Assembly: GCF_005577435.1 (NCBI RefSeq)
Contig: NZ_CP040396.1
Span: 323,501 to 387,500, forward strand
Source of the DNA: Paenibacillus algicola
GTDB lineage: Bacteria; Bacillota; Bacilli; Paenibacillales; Paenibacillaceae
Length of the DNA: 64,000 nucleotides
Direction of reading: 5' to 3'
Positions 16,880 to 26,203 of this stretch are shown here, piece after piece. The notes below the pieces were generated by a model. The model did no database searches. It saw nothing but the letters and a program-made list of their open reading frames with translations, and was not told where the DNA came from. The translations under genes were made by a program, and so were the position numbers. Numbering within the stretch: the first letter of the stretch is position 1; each line of letters opens with the position of its first letter.

Positions 16880-17995
16880 ATGCTGAGAGTTGCCCTGCTG
16901 GATGATGAAAGGCCGGCTCTGAACGTACTGAGCGGACTCATCCGGTCTATGAAGGGGGTAGAGCTTACCGGTGCGTTCACCAATCCTGCAGAGCTGCTGC
17001 AGCAGCTGCAGGAATGCCGGCCTCATCTGGTGCTTCTGGATATCGAAATGCCAGGGATGAACGGTCTGGAGCTGGCAGCTGCGCTATTGGATATGCAGGA
17101 GGAGATAGAGGTTATCTTTGTGAGCGCTTACCACCAGTATGCGCTGGAGGCGTTTCGCGTACAGGCGGTGGATTACCTGCTGAAGCCGGTCGATCCTGTG
17201 CTGCTGCAGGGCAGTGTGGACCGGGTAATCAGGCGGAAGCTTGGATCAAGACCGGCGGTGGTGGAAGATCAGGAAGGGGCCTCAATTGCATGTCTTGGCG
17301 GCCTGGAGCTGCACAAGGCGGGACAGCCCGAGCCGGTCCGGTTTCCGACAGCGAAGGCGGAAGAGCTGTTCGCCTACTTGCTTGTACACCGGAACACGGA
17401 CGTGTCCAAGTGGACGCTGGGCGATTTGCTATGGCCGGACATCGTGTCGACAGAGAAGGTCAATCATAATCTGCATATGGCCGTCTACCGGATGAAGAAG
17501 AGCCTCAAGGACCACGGGCTGGCTGTCCGTATTTCCTCACAGCGCGGATTTTACCGGCTGGAGTGTGACGACCCTTGCGATTACATTGCACTGGAGGAGG
17601 CAGGACAAGCACCCCAAGTAAACAGGGAGAACGTCAAGGCTTTAACAGAGGCGGTGAAGCTGTATAAAGGGCCGCTTTTTGCAGGCAGGGATTATCCCTG
17701 GTGCGAAGGTGAGCGGGAGCGCATGTCCCGCTGCTACAGAGCCTTGTCCAGGAAGCTGGCAGCCTGGCAGACCGGGCAGCACCGATATCATGAGGCGGCA
17801 GAGCTTCTTCTGCCTCTGCTGGAGGAGGCCCCTCTGGATGAAGAAGGGCATGAGCTGCTGCTCAGAGCCTATGACGGATTACAGCAACGGACTTCTTTTA
17901 TAGCCCATTATGAAAAAATAAAACGCAGCTTCCGAGAGGAGCTGGGGGAGGAGCCGCCCCAAGGTTTGCGGAGGCTGTACAGCGACTTGCGGTAA
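16880..17995 (+). CDS. Response regulator with SARP/BTAD output domain
   Basis: The 371-residue protein starts with a receiver domain (LLDDE acidic pair, Asp54 in LLDIEMPGMNG, Lys in DYLLKPVD). After residue about 130 comes a winged-helix DNA-binding region (KAEELFAYLLVHRN, then VNHNLHMAVYRMKKSL) and a bacterial transcriptional activator domain of helical repeats (CDYIALEEA, YHEAAELLLPLLEE, FREELGEEPPQGLRRLY). This is the SARP-like architecture seen in Paenibacillus and Bacillus response regulators. No histidine kinase is adjacent, so it is an orphan. The start ATG is preceded by AAGGAGGAG. Targets are unknown. Confidence 0.88.
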   Translation: MLRVALLDDERPALNVLSGLIRSMKGVELTGAFTNPAELLQQLQECRPHLVLLDIEMPGMNGLELAAALLDMQEEIEVIFVSAYHQYALEAFRVQAVDYLLKPVDPVLLQGSVDRVIRRKLGSRPAVVEDQEGASIACLGGLELHKAGQPEPVRFPTAKAEELFAYLLVHRNTDVSKWTLGDLLWPDIVSTEKVNHNLHMAVYRMKKSLKDHGLAVRISSQRGFYRLECDDPCDYIALEEAGQAPQVNRENVKALTEAVKLYKGPLFAGRDYPWCEGERERMSRCYRALSRKLAAWQTGQHRYHEAAELLLPLLEEAPLDEEGHELLLRAYDGLQQRTSFIAHYEKIKRSFREELGEEPPQGLRRLYSDLR

Positions 17996-18025
17996 CATAA
18001 ATTGGAAAGGTTGTTTTCGTCCTCC

Positions 18026-18054
18026 TTGACATAAATTATGTCTGTTGTTATGAT
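18026..18054 (+). promoter_or_regulatory. Consensus sigma-A promoter
   Basis: TTGACA at 18026-18031 and TATGAT at 18049-18054 are 17 bases apart, a near-perfect vegetative promoter for the regulator gene that starts at 18088. Confidence 0.8.
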
Positions 18055-18072
18055 AATGACATAAATTATGTC
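18028..18072. promoter_or_regulatory. Pair of identical palindromic operators
   Basis: GACATAAATTATGTC occurs at 18028-18042 and 18058-18072, exactly 30 bases apart, about three helical turns. Each is a perfect inverted repeat of seven-base arms. One overlaps the -35 and the other lies just downstream of the -10, an arrangement expected for tight repression, most simply autorepression by the adjacent HTH protein. Confidence 0.75.
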
Positions 18073-18087
18073 GTAGGTGCTATCGTA

Positions 18088-18582
18088 ATGAAAAGATCTC
18101 AATCCACCACGGTCAAGACGGTGCTGGAATATATGGTCATGCTTAATGAGCAGTCGTATTCCGGTATTGGCCGTCAGCTGAACATTACCCCTCAGCAATT
18201 CTCAGATTGGATCAAAAAGCGCAGGCCCATTCCCCAGGAACGGCTGCAGGCGCTCGCCGCTTATTTTGGCGTCGGGGAAGAAGTGCTGGTGGACACCGGC
18301 CATTTTGCCAGCCCGTTGACGCCGCTGGCGAAAGTTCAGCTGCACATGCTGCTGCTGGATCAGAAGATTGCCCAGCTTGAAGGTGAAGGAGCAGAAGAAG
18401 AAGAAGATATCGCACCCTACCGTGACAAGAAGCTTCAGCTGGAGCGGGAGCGGGAGCACGAAATTCGGCTGGGGCGAGTGGCTGAGGCGCTGCAAAGAGA
18501 CCATGATGGCCGCCTGGCCCTCCTCCTGGACCAGGTCCTGGATGAAGCAGCTGCCAAGAAGACGGAAGGCGTTGAGTCATAA
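18088..18582 (+). CDS. HTH regulator with acidic coiled-coil tail
   Basis: The 164-residue protein begins with a Cro/CI-like helix-turn-helix (SYSGIGRQLNITPQQFSDWI, then RRPIPQERLQALAAYFGV) and continues with a helical, heptad-like tail rich in Glu, Leu and Arg, including an EEEED acidic run and repeated RER and EHE segments. The tail is probably a dimerisation coiled coil. A strong promoter carrying two palindromes lies directly upstream and a terminator directly downstream. It is therefore a single-gene, probably self-repressed unit. The start ATG has only a weak AGGTG site. Targets other than its own promoter are unknown. Confidence 0.75.
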   Translation: MKRSQSTTVKTVLEYMVMLNEQSYSGIGRQLNITPQQFSDWIKKRRPIPQERLQALAAYFGVGEEVLVDTGHFASPLTPLAKVQLHMLLLDQKIAQLEGEGAEEEEDIAPYRDKKLQLEREREHEIRLGRVAEALQRDHDGRLALLLDQVLDEAAAKKTEGVES

Positions 18583-18630
18583 GCTTGGCGAGTAAGTGCT
18601 AAAGGTCTATACACAAAAGCAAGCTCAGAG

Positions 18631-18661
18631 AGTCGTTATCGTTCACAGATGACGACTTTTT
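18631..18661 (+). terminator. Terminator of the HTH regulator
   Basis: AGTCGTTATC pairs with GATGACGACT around a seven-base loop, followed by five T. Confidence 0.75.
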
Positions 18662-18698
18662 CTGATGCCCGCTCAATCTGTTTTTTTGCAGCACTGAT

Positions 18699-18725
18699 TT
18701 GTTATATGAATCACGTATTTGTTAT
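18699..18725 (+). promoter_or_regulatory. TTGTTAT direct repeat, candidate activator site
   Basis: TTGTTAT occurs at 18699 and 18719, exactly 20 bases apart, about 70-95 bases before the xylanase start. Direct repeats two helical turns apart are typical of AraC-type activators, and one is encoded at the end of the neighbouring cluster. The same pair and spacing recurs before the lichenase gene. Confidence 0.5.
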
Positions 18726-18794
18726 ATAGAGCCGAAGCAGCGCTGGATATAATCAAGATTAAGCTATCGATATACATTCATAAGGAGGATTCCC

Positions 18795-21700
18795 ATGAAC
18801 AAAGGCAAAGCAAGCATTGCGATGATGCTTACCATCTTGATGATCATGACGATGCTGTCACCCCAGGGCTTGATGAGTCAGGCGGATGCGGACAGCGCTG
18901 TAGAAAGGATCAGTACGGATTTTGAGGATGGCACGCTCCAGGGCTGGGTGAAAAGAGGTGAGAATGAGAGCTTAAGCGTCACGAATGACGTGTACTACAG
19001 CGGTCAGCACAGTATGCTCGTGGAGGGCCGGCAAAAAACCTATCATGGTCCTATGCTGGATCTGAAGGATCGCCTGCTTCCCAATCAGGATTATCAGATT
19101 TCGGTATATGTCCGCCTGAAGGAGGAGCCGCAGGCAAACCAGACCCTGCAGCTAACGGTATTTAACAAGTCGGAAAGTGATAACTATGTGGTTCCAGATC
19201 AGGTAACCATCACGAAGGAGGAGTGGGAGAAGTGGCACCTGCTGGAGGGAAGCTACCGATACAGCAATGCTCCTTCGGAGCTGTCTCTTTATGTCGAAAC
19301 GCCATACCGCACGCCAGAGCCCGTGGATACATTGGCTTTTTATGTGGACGAAGCTGTCATCGAGCCTGCTGCCCCTTTAGAGATTCAGGATCTCCCGTCT
19401 CTTCATGAGGTGTATGCTAATGATTTCAAGATGGGAGCGGCGGTGTACACCTGGCAGCTGGAGGGCTCCTATGCAGAGCTGTTGAAAAAGCATTTTAACA
19501 GCATCACGGCTACCTATGAGATGAAGCCTAAATTCATCTCTTTGGGAGAGGGGAAATATAACTTTGAAGTAGCGGATCGCTATGTACAATTTGCAGAAGA
19601 GAATAACATGGACATTCGGGGACATGCATTGCTGTGGCATATTGATGCAGCGGAGTGGATGTTTACAGGTCCGGATGGCGAGCCGGCAAGCCGGGAGCTG
19701 CTGCTGCAGCGACTCGATGAGTATATTACGACCGTCATGCAGCGCTACAAGGGCAAGATTGATGCGTGGGACGTCGCGAATGAAGTGATAGCCGACAACG
19801 GCGGGGATGAGAATGGTCTGCGGATAACACCTTGGTATACACAAATCGGACCTGATTATATTGAAAAAGCGTTTGAGTTCGCGCGCAAAGCGGATCCGGA
19901 TGCCAAGCTGTACTACAACGACTATTACACAGAGGTTCCGTCCAAGAGAGCGCACATCTATGAGCTGTTAAAAACACTAAAGGAAAAGGATCTGATTGAC
20001 GGGGTCGGTCTGCAATCTCACCATTTGCTGTATTCTCCTTCTATCGAAGAGGTTGAGAAAACGATCAAGCAATATTCCGAGCTGGGCCTGGATATTCAAA
20101 TTACCGAGCTGGATGTCGATTCCGGAGTGAGCGTCGATACGCCGTTGCCGGCAGATGTGGAAGCCCGGCAGGGGTATCGGTATTTGGAGCTGATGGAGGT
20201 TTACAAGAAATACAGTGAACATATTTCCTCTGTTACTATCTGGGGACTTCAGGATGAGAAAAGCTATAACCGTCATGCCTTGCTGTTCGACAAAAATCTA
20301 AAAGCCAAGGATGCCTATTGGGGTCTTGCCGACCCTTCAAGTTTGCCGGTCATTCGGCAGGTATCTGCTGGACTTTCCGGATCGCCAGAGCAGACAGCTC
20401 AAGAAGATCCACTATGGAAAAAGGCTGTGAGGTCGCAGCTGTCTGAACAGGATGCGTTGCGTGCTTCGCATCAGATTCTGTGGGATGAAGATCACCTTCA
20501 TATTAAGGTGGATGTCCAGGACAGCACCGTGAATTCCGGGGATAAGGTGGAGCTGTATTTCAATGAGGCGAACGACGAGTCCGGATCATTGGGGCCGGGT
20601 GTCCGGAAGGTAGTGATTCCGCGTTCTCACCCGGGACCAGAAGGAATCACGACAGTGGTTAGACCAGGTGCTGCCGGCTATAGCGTAGAAGCAGCCATTC
20701 CGTGGTCCACGATAGAGCCTCAGGCCGGCAGTCTGATCGGCTTTGACGTTGTCGTTACAGACGGAAGCGGCTCTACAGCTGCCCCGATTTACTGGAATGA
20801 TCGAACGCTGCAGCAGGATGATGACACCCGGAACTATGGCCTGATTCGATTGGCCGCCATGCCCAAATCTGTAGAAGCTGTTCATGGATCGGCTGTCATT
20901 GATGGCGTAAAAGAAGGTGCCTGGGATCAGGCAGAGCCTATACTCGTTCAAAAGACGACCGCGCCAAAGAGTGCAACCGCAGAGGCTTGGACGATGTGGA
21001 AAGAGGACAGCCTGCTGATCTTCTTGAAGGTCAAAGACCCGCTGCTGCGTGCAGATGCGCCGGAGCCGTGGTTCCAGGATTCTGTAGAGATTTTTCTGGA
21101 TGAGAACCATCAGAGAACGTCGTACTATCAAGGCGATGACAGTCAATACCGCATCAATATTCGGAATGAGCTTTCCTTTACTGGCGGTGCTTCTGCAGAC
21201 CGATTGGAAAGTGCGGTAGTTACAACAGACGACGGCTATGATATGGAAGTGAAAATCAAGCTGGGTGCCGTATCTCCACAAGCAGGGCAGTCGATCGGAT
21301 TTGATCTTCAGATCAATGATGATCAGGGCGAGGGAGTGCGGGCTTCAAGCAAATGGAACGATCCAACAAATGACTCGTGGCAAAATACGTCGCAATTTGG
21401 CATTCTGACGTTTGCGGCGCCAGTGCCAACTCCGGCACCAGTGCCAACGCCAGCGCCAGCGCCAGCACCAACGCCAGCACCAGCGCCAACACCAGCACCG
21501 GCACCAGCACCGGCACCAGCGCCAGCACCAACACCGGCGCCAACGCCGGCACCGTCCGTGCCGTCTGTCTTCAAGAGCGGTGTGGTGAAGAATGCGGCTG
21601 CCAAGATTGACGCTCTTGTTACACGTGTTACAGGCTCGCCAACGCGGGTAACGTTCCAGGACATCACGGATCACTGGGCCGCCAAGACGATCAAGAAATG

Positions 21701-22205
21701 GGTCCAGCTAGACGTTATTCAGGGCTATCCTGACGGTACCGTCAAGCCGGACAAAGCGGTAACCCGTGCGGAGTTCGTGGCGGTATTGTCCAAGCTTCTG
21801 GACGTCACGGGGACACAGCAGGTGTCATTCAAGGATACGAGCAAGCATTGGGCCCAGGCTTCCATTGCCGATTTCGCGGCAGCCGGAATTATTCATGGCT
21901 ATAAGGACGGCAGCTTCAGACCGAATCAATCCATCACCCGGGAGGAAATGATTGTTATTTTATCCCGAATGATTGATCTGCCGAGCCTTTCGAGCGTCTC
22001 AGAGCATGGTGTCTTTCAAGACCTGCAGAACACCTATGCCTCCGAGGCCATCACTCAAGCGGCAAAATCCGGCATTATAACAGGAAAGGGAAATGACAGA
22101 TTTGCACCCAAGGCGGAGGCTTCACGCGCCGAAGCCATGACCGTGATCTACCGTATGCTTTCTCTGGATCCGGAGATTAAAGCGCTGCTGGAGCAGCTAG
22201 ACTAG
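18795..22205 (+). CDS. S-layer-anchored GH10 endo-1,4-beta-xylanase
   Basis: The 1136-residue exported enzyme cuts xylan at the cell surface. In order: signal peptide (to about residue 35), a carbohydrate-binding module of CBM4/9/22 type (about 38-190), the GH10 barrel (about 200-520) with acid/base Glu330 in WDVANE and nucleophile Glu438 in ITELDV, two CBM9-type modules (about 530-700 and 700-870), a Pro-Ala linker (about 875-925), and three SLH repeats starting near residue 953. GH10 signposts RGHALLWH and GVGLQSHH are visible. AAGGAGG precedes the ATG. Transporter and regulator genes follow, so the products are probably taken up by that system. It is comparable to cell-bound XynA1-type enzymes of xylan-using paenibacilli. 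Confidence 0.93.
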   Translation: MNKGKASIAMMLTILMIMTMLSPQGLMSQADADSAVERISTDFEDGTLQGWVKRGENESLSVTNDVYYSGQHSMLVEGRQKTYHGPMLDLKDRLLPNQDYQISVYVRLKEEPQANQTLQLTVFNKSESDNYVVPDQVTITKEEWEKWHLLEGSYRYSNAPSELSLYVETPYRTPEPVDTLAFYVDEAVIEPAAPLEIQDLPSLHEVYANDFKMGAAVYTWQLEGSYAELLKKHFNSITATYEMKPKFISLGEGKYNFEVADRYVQFAEENNMDIRGHALLWHIDAAEWMFTGPDGEPASRELLLQRLDEYITTVMQRYKGKIDAWDVANEVIADNGGDENGLRITPWYTQIGPDYIEKAFEFARKADPDAKLYYNDYYTEVPSKRAHIYELLKTLKEKDLIDGVGLQSHHLLYSPSIEEVEKTIKQYSELGLDIQITELDVDSGVSVDTPLPADVEARQGYRYLELMEVYKKYSEHISSVTIWGLQDEKSYNRHALLFDKNLKAKDAYWGLADPSSLPVIRQVSAGLSGSPEQTAQEDPLWKKAVRSQLSEQDALRASHQILWDEDHLHIKVDVQDSTVNSGDKVELYFNEANDESGSLGPGVRKVVIPRSHPGPEGITTVVRPGAAGYSVEAAIPWSTIEPQAGSLIGFDVVVTDGSGSTAAPIYWNDRTLQQDDDTRNYGLIRLAAMPKSVEAVHGSAVIDGVKEGAWDQAEPILVQKTTAPKSATAEAWTMWKEDSLLIFLKVKDPLLRADAPEPWFQDSVEIFLDENHQRTSYYQGDDSQYRINIRNELSFTGGASADRLESAVVTTDDGYDMEVKIKLGAVSPQAGQSIGFDLQINDDQGEGVRASSKWNDPTNDSWQNTSQFGILTFAAPVPTPAPVPTPAPAPAPTPAPAPTPAPAPAPAPAPAPTPAPTPAPSVPSVFKSGVVKNAAAKIDALVTRVTGSPTRVTFQDITDHWAAKTIKKWVQLDVIQGYPDGTVKPDKAVTRAEFVAVLSKLLDVTGTQQVSFKDTSKHWAQASIADFAAAGIIHGYKDGSFRPNQSITREEMIVILSRMIDLPSLSSVSEHGVFQDLQNTYASEAITQAAKSGIITGKGNDRFAPKAEASRAEAMTVIYRMLSLDPEIKALLEQLD
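21421..21560 (+). repeat. Imperfect tandem repeat encoding a Pro-Ala linker
   Basis: Units of the form CCAGCGCCAACA and variants, with period six or twelve, encode alternating APAPTPAP residues between the second CBM9 and the SLH repeats. Such tracts can change length by slippage. Confidence 0.85.
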
Positions 22206-22223
22206 CATTGGTGACAAGTACAG

Positions 22224-22285
22224 CGCCCCTGTGTGATTGGACCTGGGATTGTGACAGGTTCAGCCGCGCAGGGGCGTTCTTTTGT
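22224..22285 (+). terminator. Probable terminator after xylanase 1
   Basis: CGCCCCTG pairs with CAGGGGCG across a long loop, followed by TTCTTTTG. It separates the xylanase from the transporter operon. Confidence 0.55.
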
Positions 22286-22423
22286 CGCTGCCGTGTTGTT
22301 ACCGACCGCGAGGATATCAACAATTTGTTATGAATGCTGTCAATTTATCGTGTATCTGAAACTCCATGGACGATAAGATAAATGTAGAAGAACGGTTCAC
22401 TACGGTGGGCCCAGAAGGGAAGC

Positions 22424-23401
22424 ATGCTTATGAAACAAACGGAGGTAGTACACAAGCAAGACGCAACCGGGAAGAGCACGGCAGTGGCTGCTTCAACCCG
22501 GAAAGGCTCGAAATGGAGAAAGAACATTGTGCTCGATATGATGCTTTTGCCCGCACTCATTCTGACGTTTATCTTCTCATATATTCCGATGGCCGGTTTA
22601 GTGATGGCATTTCAAAATTTCAAGCCGGCACTGGGCATGACGGGATCAGAGTGGGTCGGACTGGAGCACTTTGAATTTCTGTTCAGTATCCCGGAGAACG
22701 TTCAGGTCATTTGGAACACAGTCATTATCGCCGGACTGAAGATGGTAGCCAACCTGGTCGTTCCCTTCATCTTTGCGCTCCTCTTGAATGAAATTCGCAG
22801 AGCGATGTTCAAGAAAGTAGTGCAGACGATCGTGTACATGCCGCACTTCCTGTCCTGGGTGCTGGTCGGCGGAATCCTGATTGATTTGCTCGCGCAGAAT
22901 GGCGGCCTTGTCAACCAGACACTGACAGCTGTGTTCGGCATAAAGCCAATCTTCTTCCTGGGAGACGGAGACTGGTTCCGCTTTGTCGTCGTAGTCAGTG
23001 ATGTCTGGAAGGAATTCGGCTTCAACACCATCGTGTTCCTTGCAGCATTGGCTGGCGTCAACCCTGCGCTGTATGAGGCGGCAGAGGTGGACGGAGCGGG
23101 GAGATGGCAGCAGACCTGGTCGATCACGATTCCTTCCATGCTGCCGATTACCATTGTGGTAGGAACTCTGGCTCTAGGTAACATTCTGAATGGAGGCTTT
23201 GATCAGATTTTCAATCTGTACAATGCCCTCGTCTTCGACAAAGGAGATATTATCGACACCTTTGTTTATCGCTACGGCATTATCGGAGGGAAATTCAGCT
23301 TCTCCACGGCGGTCGGTCTGTTCAAATCCATTGTCAGCTTTGTTCTGATTGTAGCCGCTTACCGTATGGCCTATAAACTAGCGAATTACCGCATTTTTTA
23401 G
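22424..23401 (+). CDS. LplB-type sugar ABC transporter permease
   Basis: The 325-residue protein has a cytosolic N-terminal extension and about six membrane helices (the first being NIVLDMMLLPALILTF). The EAA loop that contacts the ATPase reads LYEAAEVDGAGRWQQTWSI. This is the LplB/YtcP class of polysaccharide permeases, which work with an LplA-type binding protein and a shared ATPase encoded elsewhere. It leads a cluster of permease, permease, binding protein, kinase and regulator. The same gene set serves methylglucuronoxylo-oligosaccharide uptake in xylan-degrading Paenibacillus, and a xylanase lies immediately upstream here, so the same substrate is inferred. Confidence 0.9.
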   Translation: MLMKQTEVVHKQDATGKSTAVAASTRKGSKWRKNIVLDMMLLPALILTFIFSYIPMAGLVMAFQNFKPALGMTGSEWVGLEHFEFLFSIPENVQVIWNTVIIAGLKMVANLVVPFIFALLLNEIRRAMFKKVVQTIVYMPHFLSWVLVGGILIDLLAQNGGLVNQTLTAVFGIKPIFFLGDGDWFRFVVVVSDVWKEFGFNTIVFLAALAGVNPALYEAAEVDGAGRWQQTWSITIPSMLPITIVVGTLALGNILNGGFDQIFNLYNALVFDKGDIIDTFVYRYGIIGGKFSFSTAVGLFKSIVSFVLIVAAYRMAYKLANYRIF

Positions 23402-23419
23402 AGAGGGGGCCATCAAGAC

Positions 23420-24298
23420 GTGTATCATAAATCCAAGGCTTATCAAACGTTCAATGTGTTTAACATCGTCTTCATGATTGTCATTTCACTTATATGTATC
23501 ATTCCCTTGGTTCATATTCTGGCGGTTTCCTTCAGCGGCAAGGCGGCAGCGAGTGCGAACCTGGTCAAGCTGTGGCCGGTAGACTTCACCTGGGATGCCT
23601 ATGTAAAGACCATGGCGAATGAAAACTTTCTAAGATCGATCTGGGTCACGGTTCAGCGTACCGTTCTCGGTACTGTGATAGGGATGCTCATCGTCATTTT
23701 TGCAGCGTACCCTTTATCCAAGGAGAACAGCAGCTTTAAACGAAGAAACATCTACATCTGGTATTTTGTATTCACCATGCTGTTCAGCGGAGGCTTAGTG
23801 CCTTTTTACATCCTGATCCGAAATCTGGAGCTCCTCAACACGATGTGGGTGCTGATCCTGCCGGGTGCGGTCTCGGTCTGGAACATGATCCTGCTGCTGA
23901 ATTTCTTTCGGGGAATCCCTAAAGAGATGGAAGAGGCCTCGTTAATTGACGGCGCAGGGCACCTCCGGACACTGATCAGTGTGTACCTGCCCATTTCAAC
24001 GCCTGCCCTGGCCACGCTTTCTCTGTTTACCCTGGTCGGGCACTGGAATTCATGGTTTGACGGCCTGTTGTTTATGACGGATTACGAGAAATATCCGCTA
24101 GCCTCTTATTTGCAGACCGTCATTGTACAACAGGATTTCAGTAAAGTGTCTGTCCGTCCGGAGGATCTGGAGAACATTTCGCAGAGAACGGTGAAGGCGG
24201 CCCAGATCTTTATCGGCATGGCACCGATCCTGCTGGTGTATCCGTTTCTGCAGCGGTTTTTCGTAAAAGGGATCGTGCTCGGGGCGGTCAAAGAATAG
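23420..24298 (+). CDS. LplC/YtcP-type sugar ABC transporter permease
   Basis: The second permease, 292 residues and about six helices, begins at GTG 23420, 18 bases after the first, with GAGAGGGGG upstream. Its EAA loop reads EEASLIDGAGHLRTLISVYL. It pairs with the preceding permease to form the membrane channel of a CUT1-type importer. No ATPase gene is present in this cluster, as usual for the family; an MsmX-like multi-use ATPase elsewhere would energise it. Translation is probably coupled to the gene upstream. Confidence 0.9.
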   Translation: MYHKSKAYQTFNVFNIVFMIVISLICIIPLVHILAVSFSGKAAASANLVKLWPVDFTWDAYVKTMANENFLRSIWVTVQRTVLGTVIGMLIVIFAAYPLSKENSSFKRRNIYIWYFVFTMLFSGGLVPFYILIRNLELLNTMWVLILPGAVSVWNMILLLNFFRGIPKEMEEASLIDGAGHLRTLISVYLPISTPALATLSLFTLVGHWNSWFDGLLFMTDYEKYPLASYLQTVIVQQDFSKVSVRPEDLENISQRTVKAAQIFIGMAPILLVYPFLQRFFVKGIVLGAVKE

Positions 24299-24419
24299 TC
24301 ATGCTTATAACAATCGCCGGATTGGAGGTGAGGGACCGGATTACAGAGTCTCATTTGCACAACATCCTGTACGTGTGTACACATATGAAATGCTCAAGAT
24401 GAATAAGGGGGTTCCTACC

Positions 24420-26120
24420 ATGGCAAAGAAAATGAAAACCACGATCATGGCTTTACTTAGCACGGTAATGTTATCCAGTACGCTGGCTGGCTGCACCGGT
24501 ACGAAAGAAGAACAGCCGGAAGAGGCAAGCACGGGTGAAGAGAGCTTCTACTCCGCTCCGTTCGAGAATGGCAAATACACAGAGCCGGTAACCATCTCGA
24601 CCGTATTCCCGATTCAAAGCAACGTGAAATTCAAGAACGGGGAGAACATCGAGAACAACGTCCACACGAAGTGGGCGAAGGAAACGCTTGGCATTGATAT
24701 TAAATACCTGTGGACGGTCACCGAGCAGAACAATGCTTATGAAACCAAGCTGCGGCTCATGCTGACCGCCGGCGAAGAGATGCCTGACATTGTTGTCTAC
24801 CGGGGCAATCCTGCTCTGATTGCAGATTTAATTGATAGCGAGCAGTTTACCGACGCAGGGGAATTATTCGATAAATACGCTTCTGAATCTTATAAGAATG
24901 CTATGGCACAGCATCCTGAGGTATGGAATCCGTTAATGCGCGATGGTAAAAGAATGGGTGTTCCGATTCTGGAAAATGCCTACAATAATGATCCTGTCAT
25001 GTACATCCGGGAGGATTGGCTGAAGAAGCTGAATCTACAGGCGCCAACCAATCTCGCCGAGCTCGAAACCGTCATGGATGCGTTCACGAATCAGGATCCG
25101 GATGGAAACGGGAAGAAGGATACCACGGCGCTTTCGGTGGGCTTCAAGAACAACCTGAATACATGGATGTCCGACTCCGGCTGGATCTTCGGAATGTTCG
25201 GCGCCATGCCTAACCAATGGAACAAGACGGCAGATAACCAGCTTGCTTACGGATCTGTTCAGCCGGAAATGAAGCCAGCCCTACAGAAGATGCAGGAATG
25301 GATGGATAAAGGCTATATTTCTGCCGAATCCGGTCTGTACGATGAAGTGAAAGCAACAGAAGCCTTTACGGCAGGAAAGTCAGGAATTATTGTCGGTCCT
25401 TACTGGATGACAGGCTGGCCGCTTCCGGATTTGAAAGCTAACGTTCCGGATGCAGAGTTTAAAGCCTACCCTCTACCGGCAGGACCGGATGGCAAAATTG
25501 GACGTCATGGCACGGCCATCAGCAGCGGCGCGGTACTGATTAACAAGGATATGAAGCATAAAGACGCGTTCTTCGTTTACCAGAACTATCTGTTCGATCA
25601 CTGGGCAAATCCGGAAAGCGAGACCTTCGCGAACGGTTTTGCAAAAGGGTATGACTATGATTTGGGTCCAAACGGCGAAGTATACCGGGAACAGCAGAGC
25701 GACCAGATTCCTGGCGGCTGGGTAGATGCCATCCGTTATACACTGACCTTTGATGGTGCGATTGTACCAGACCTGTTAATGAACACCCTGGCGAAGCTTG
25801 CAGATGGTGCTGAGCCTACCAATCAGTATGAGAAGGTTCTGTCCGAACGCCTTCCGGAGCAGATTCAAGCTGCCAAGATTGTTGTAGAGCAACAGGATGC
25901 TGTGATGCCGGAAATGTTCACGGGTGCCCCAACCGCGACTCAGCTGTCTCGTGGAGACATGCTGGGCAAGCTGGAGAAGGAGATTTTGAACAAAATTATT
26001 TACGGCAAATCTCCGGTTGACGAATTTGATACCTTTGTGGAAAAATGGAAATCAAGCGGTGGTGACAAGATCACTGAAGAAGTAAACGCTTGGTACCAGT
26101 CGGTTCAAGTTCAACAATAA
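24420..26120 (+). CDS. LplA-type oligosaccharide-binding lipoprotein
   Basis: The 566-residue lipoprotein has a signal sequence with lipobox LAGC (Cys near residue 25), then an acidic spacer and a large family-1 solute-binding fold. ATG 24420 has AAGGGGG upstream. In-frame triplets upstream reach 24375 but lack a site. Tryptophan-rich patches (DSGWIFGMFG, PYWMTGWPLP) are typical of sugar pockets. It delivers oligosaccharides to the two permeases encoded just before. A GC-rich hairpin follows the stop, which may raise its transcript level relative to the kinase gene. Confidence 0.9.
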   Translation: MAKKMKTTIMALLSTVMLSSTLAGCTGTKEEQPEEASTGEESFYSAPFENGKYTEPVTISTVFPIQSNVKFKNGENIENNVHTKWAKETLGIDIKYLWTVTEQNNAYETKLRLMLTAGEEMPDIVVYRGNPALIADLIDSEQFTDAGELFDKYASESYKNAMAQHPEVWNPLMRDGKRMGVPILENAYNNDPVMYIREDWLKKLNLQAPTNLAELETVMDAFTNQDPDGNGKKDTTALSVGFKNNLNTWMSDSGWIFGMFGAMPNQWNKTADNQLAYGSVQPEMKPALQKMQEWMDKGYISAESGLYDEVKATEAFTAGKSGIIVGPYWMTGWPLPDLKANVPDAEFKAYPLPAGPDGKIGRHGTAISSGAVLINKDMKHKDAFFVYQNYLFDHWANPESETFANGFAKGYDYDLGPNGEVYREQQSDQIPGGWVDAIRYTLTFDGAIVPDLLMNTLAKLADGAEPTNQYEKVLSERLPEQIQAAKIVVEQQDAVMPEMFTGAPTATQLSRGDMLGKLEKEILNKIIYGKSPVDEFDTFVEKWKSSGGDKITEEVNAWYQSVQVQQ

Positions 26121-26139
26121 TAGAGGTGCAGGCCAGAGA

Positions 26140-26160
26140 GGGCAGCCATCCAGGCTGCCC
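26140..26160 (+). promoter_or_regulatory. Intercistronic hairpin
   Basis: GGGCAGCC and its exact complement flank ATCCA, without a T-run. It may protect the upstream message or damp expression of the kinase gene. Confidence 0.5.
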
Positions 26161-26203
26161 TTCATGCTCTATGTTCATCCTCAAACCTTAGGGGGCGTCA
26201 GCT

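Noticed and set aside
18028..18072. CRISPR-like reading of the two identical 15-mers
   Set aside because: Only two copies with a 15-base gap, each palindromic and placed around a promoter; operators explain them better.
21313..21674. Long minus-strand open frames rich in Gly, Ala or Trp, Arg, Cys
   Set aside because: They are reflections of the Pro-Ala linker repeat of the xylanase on the plus strand.
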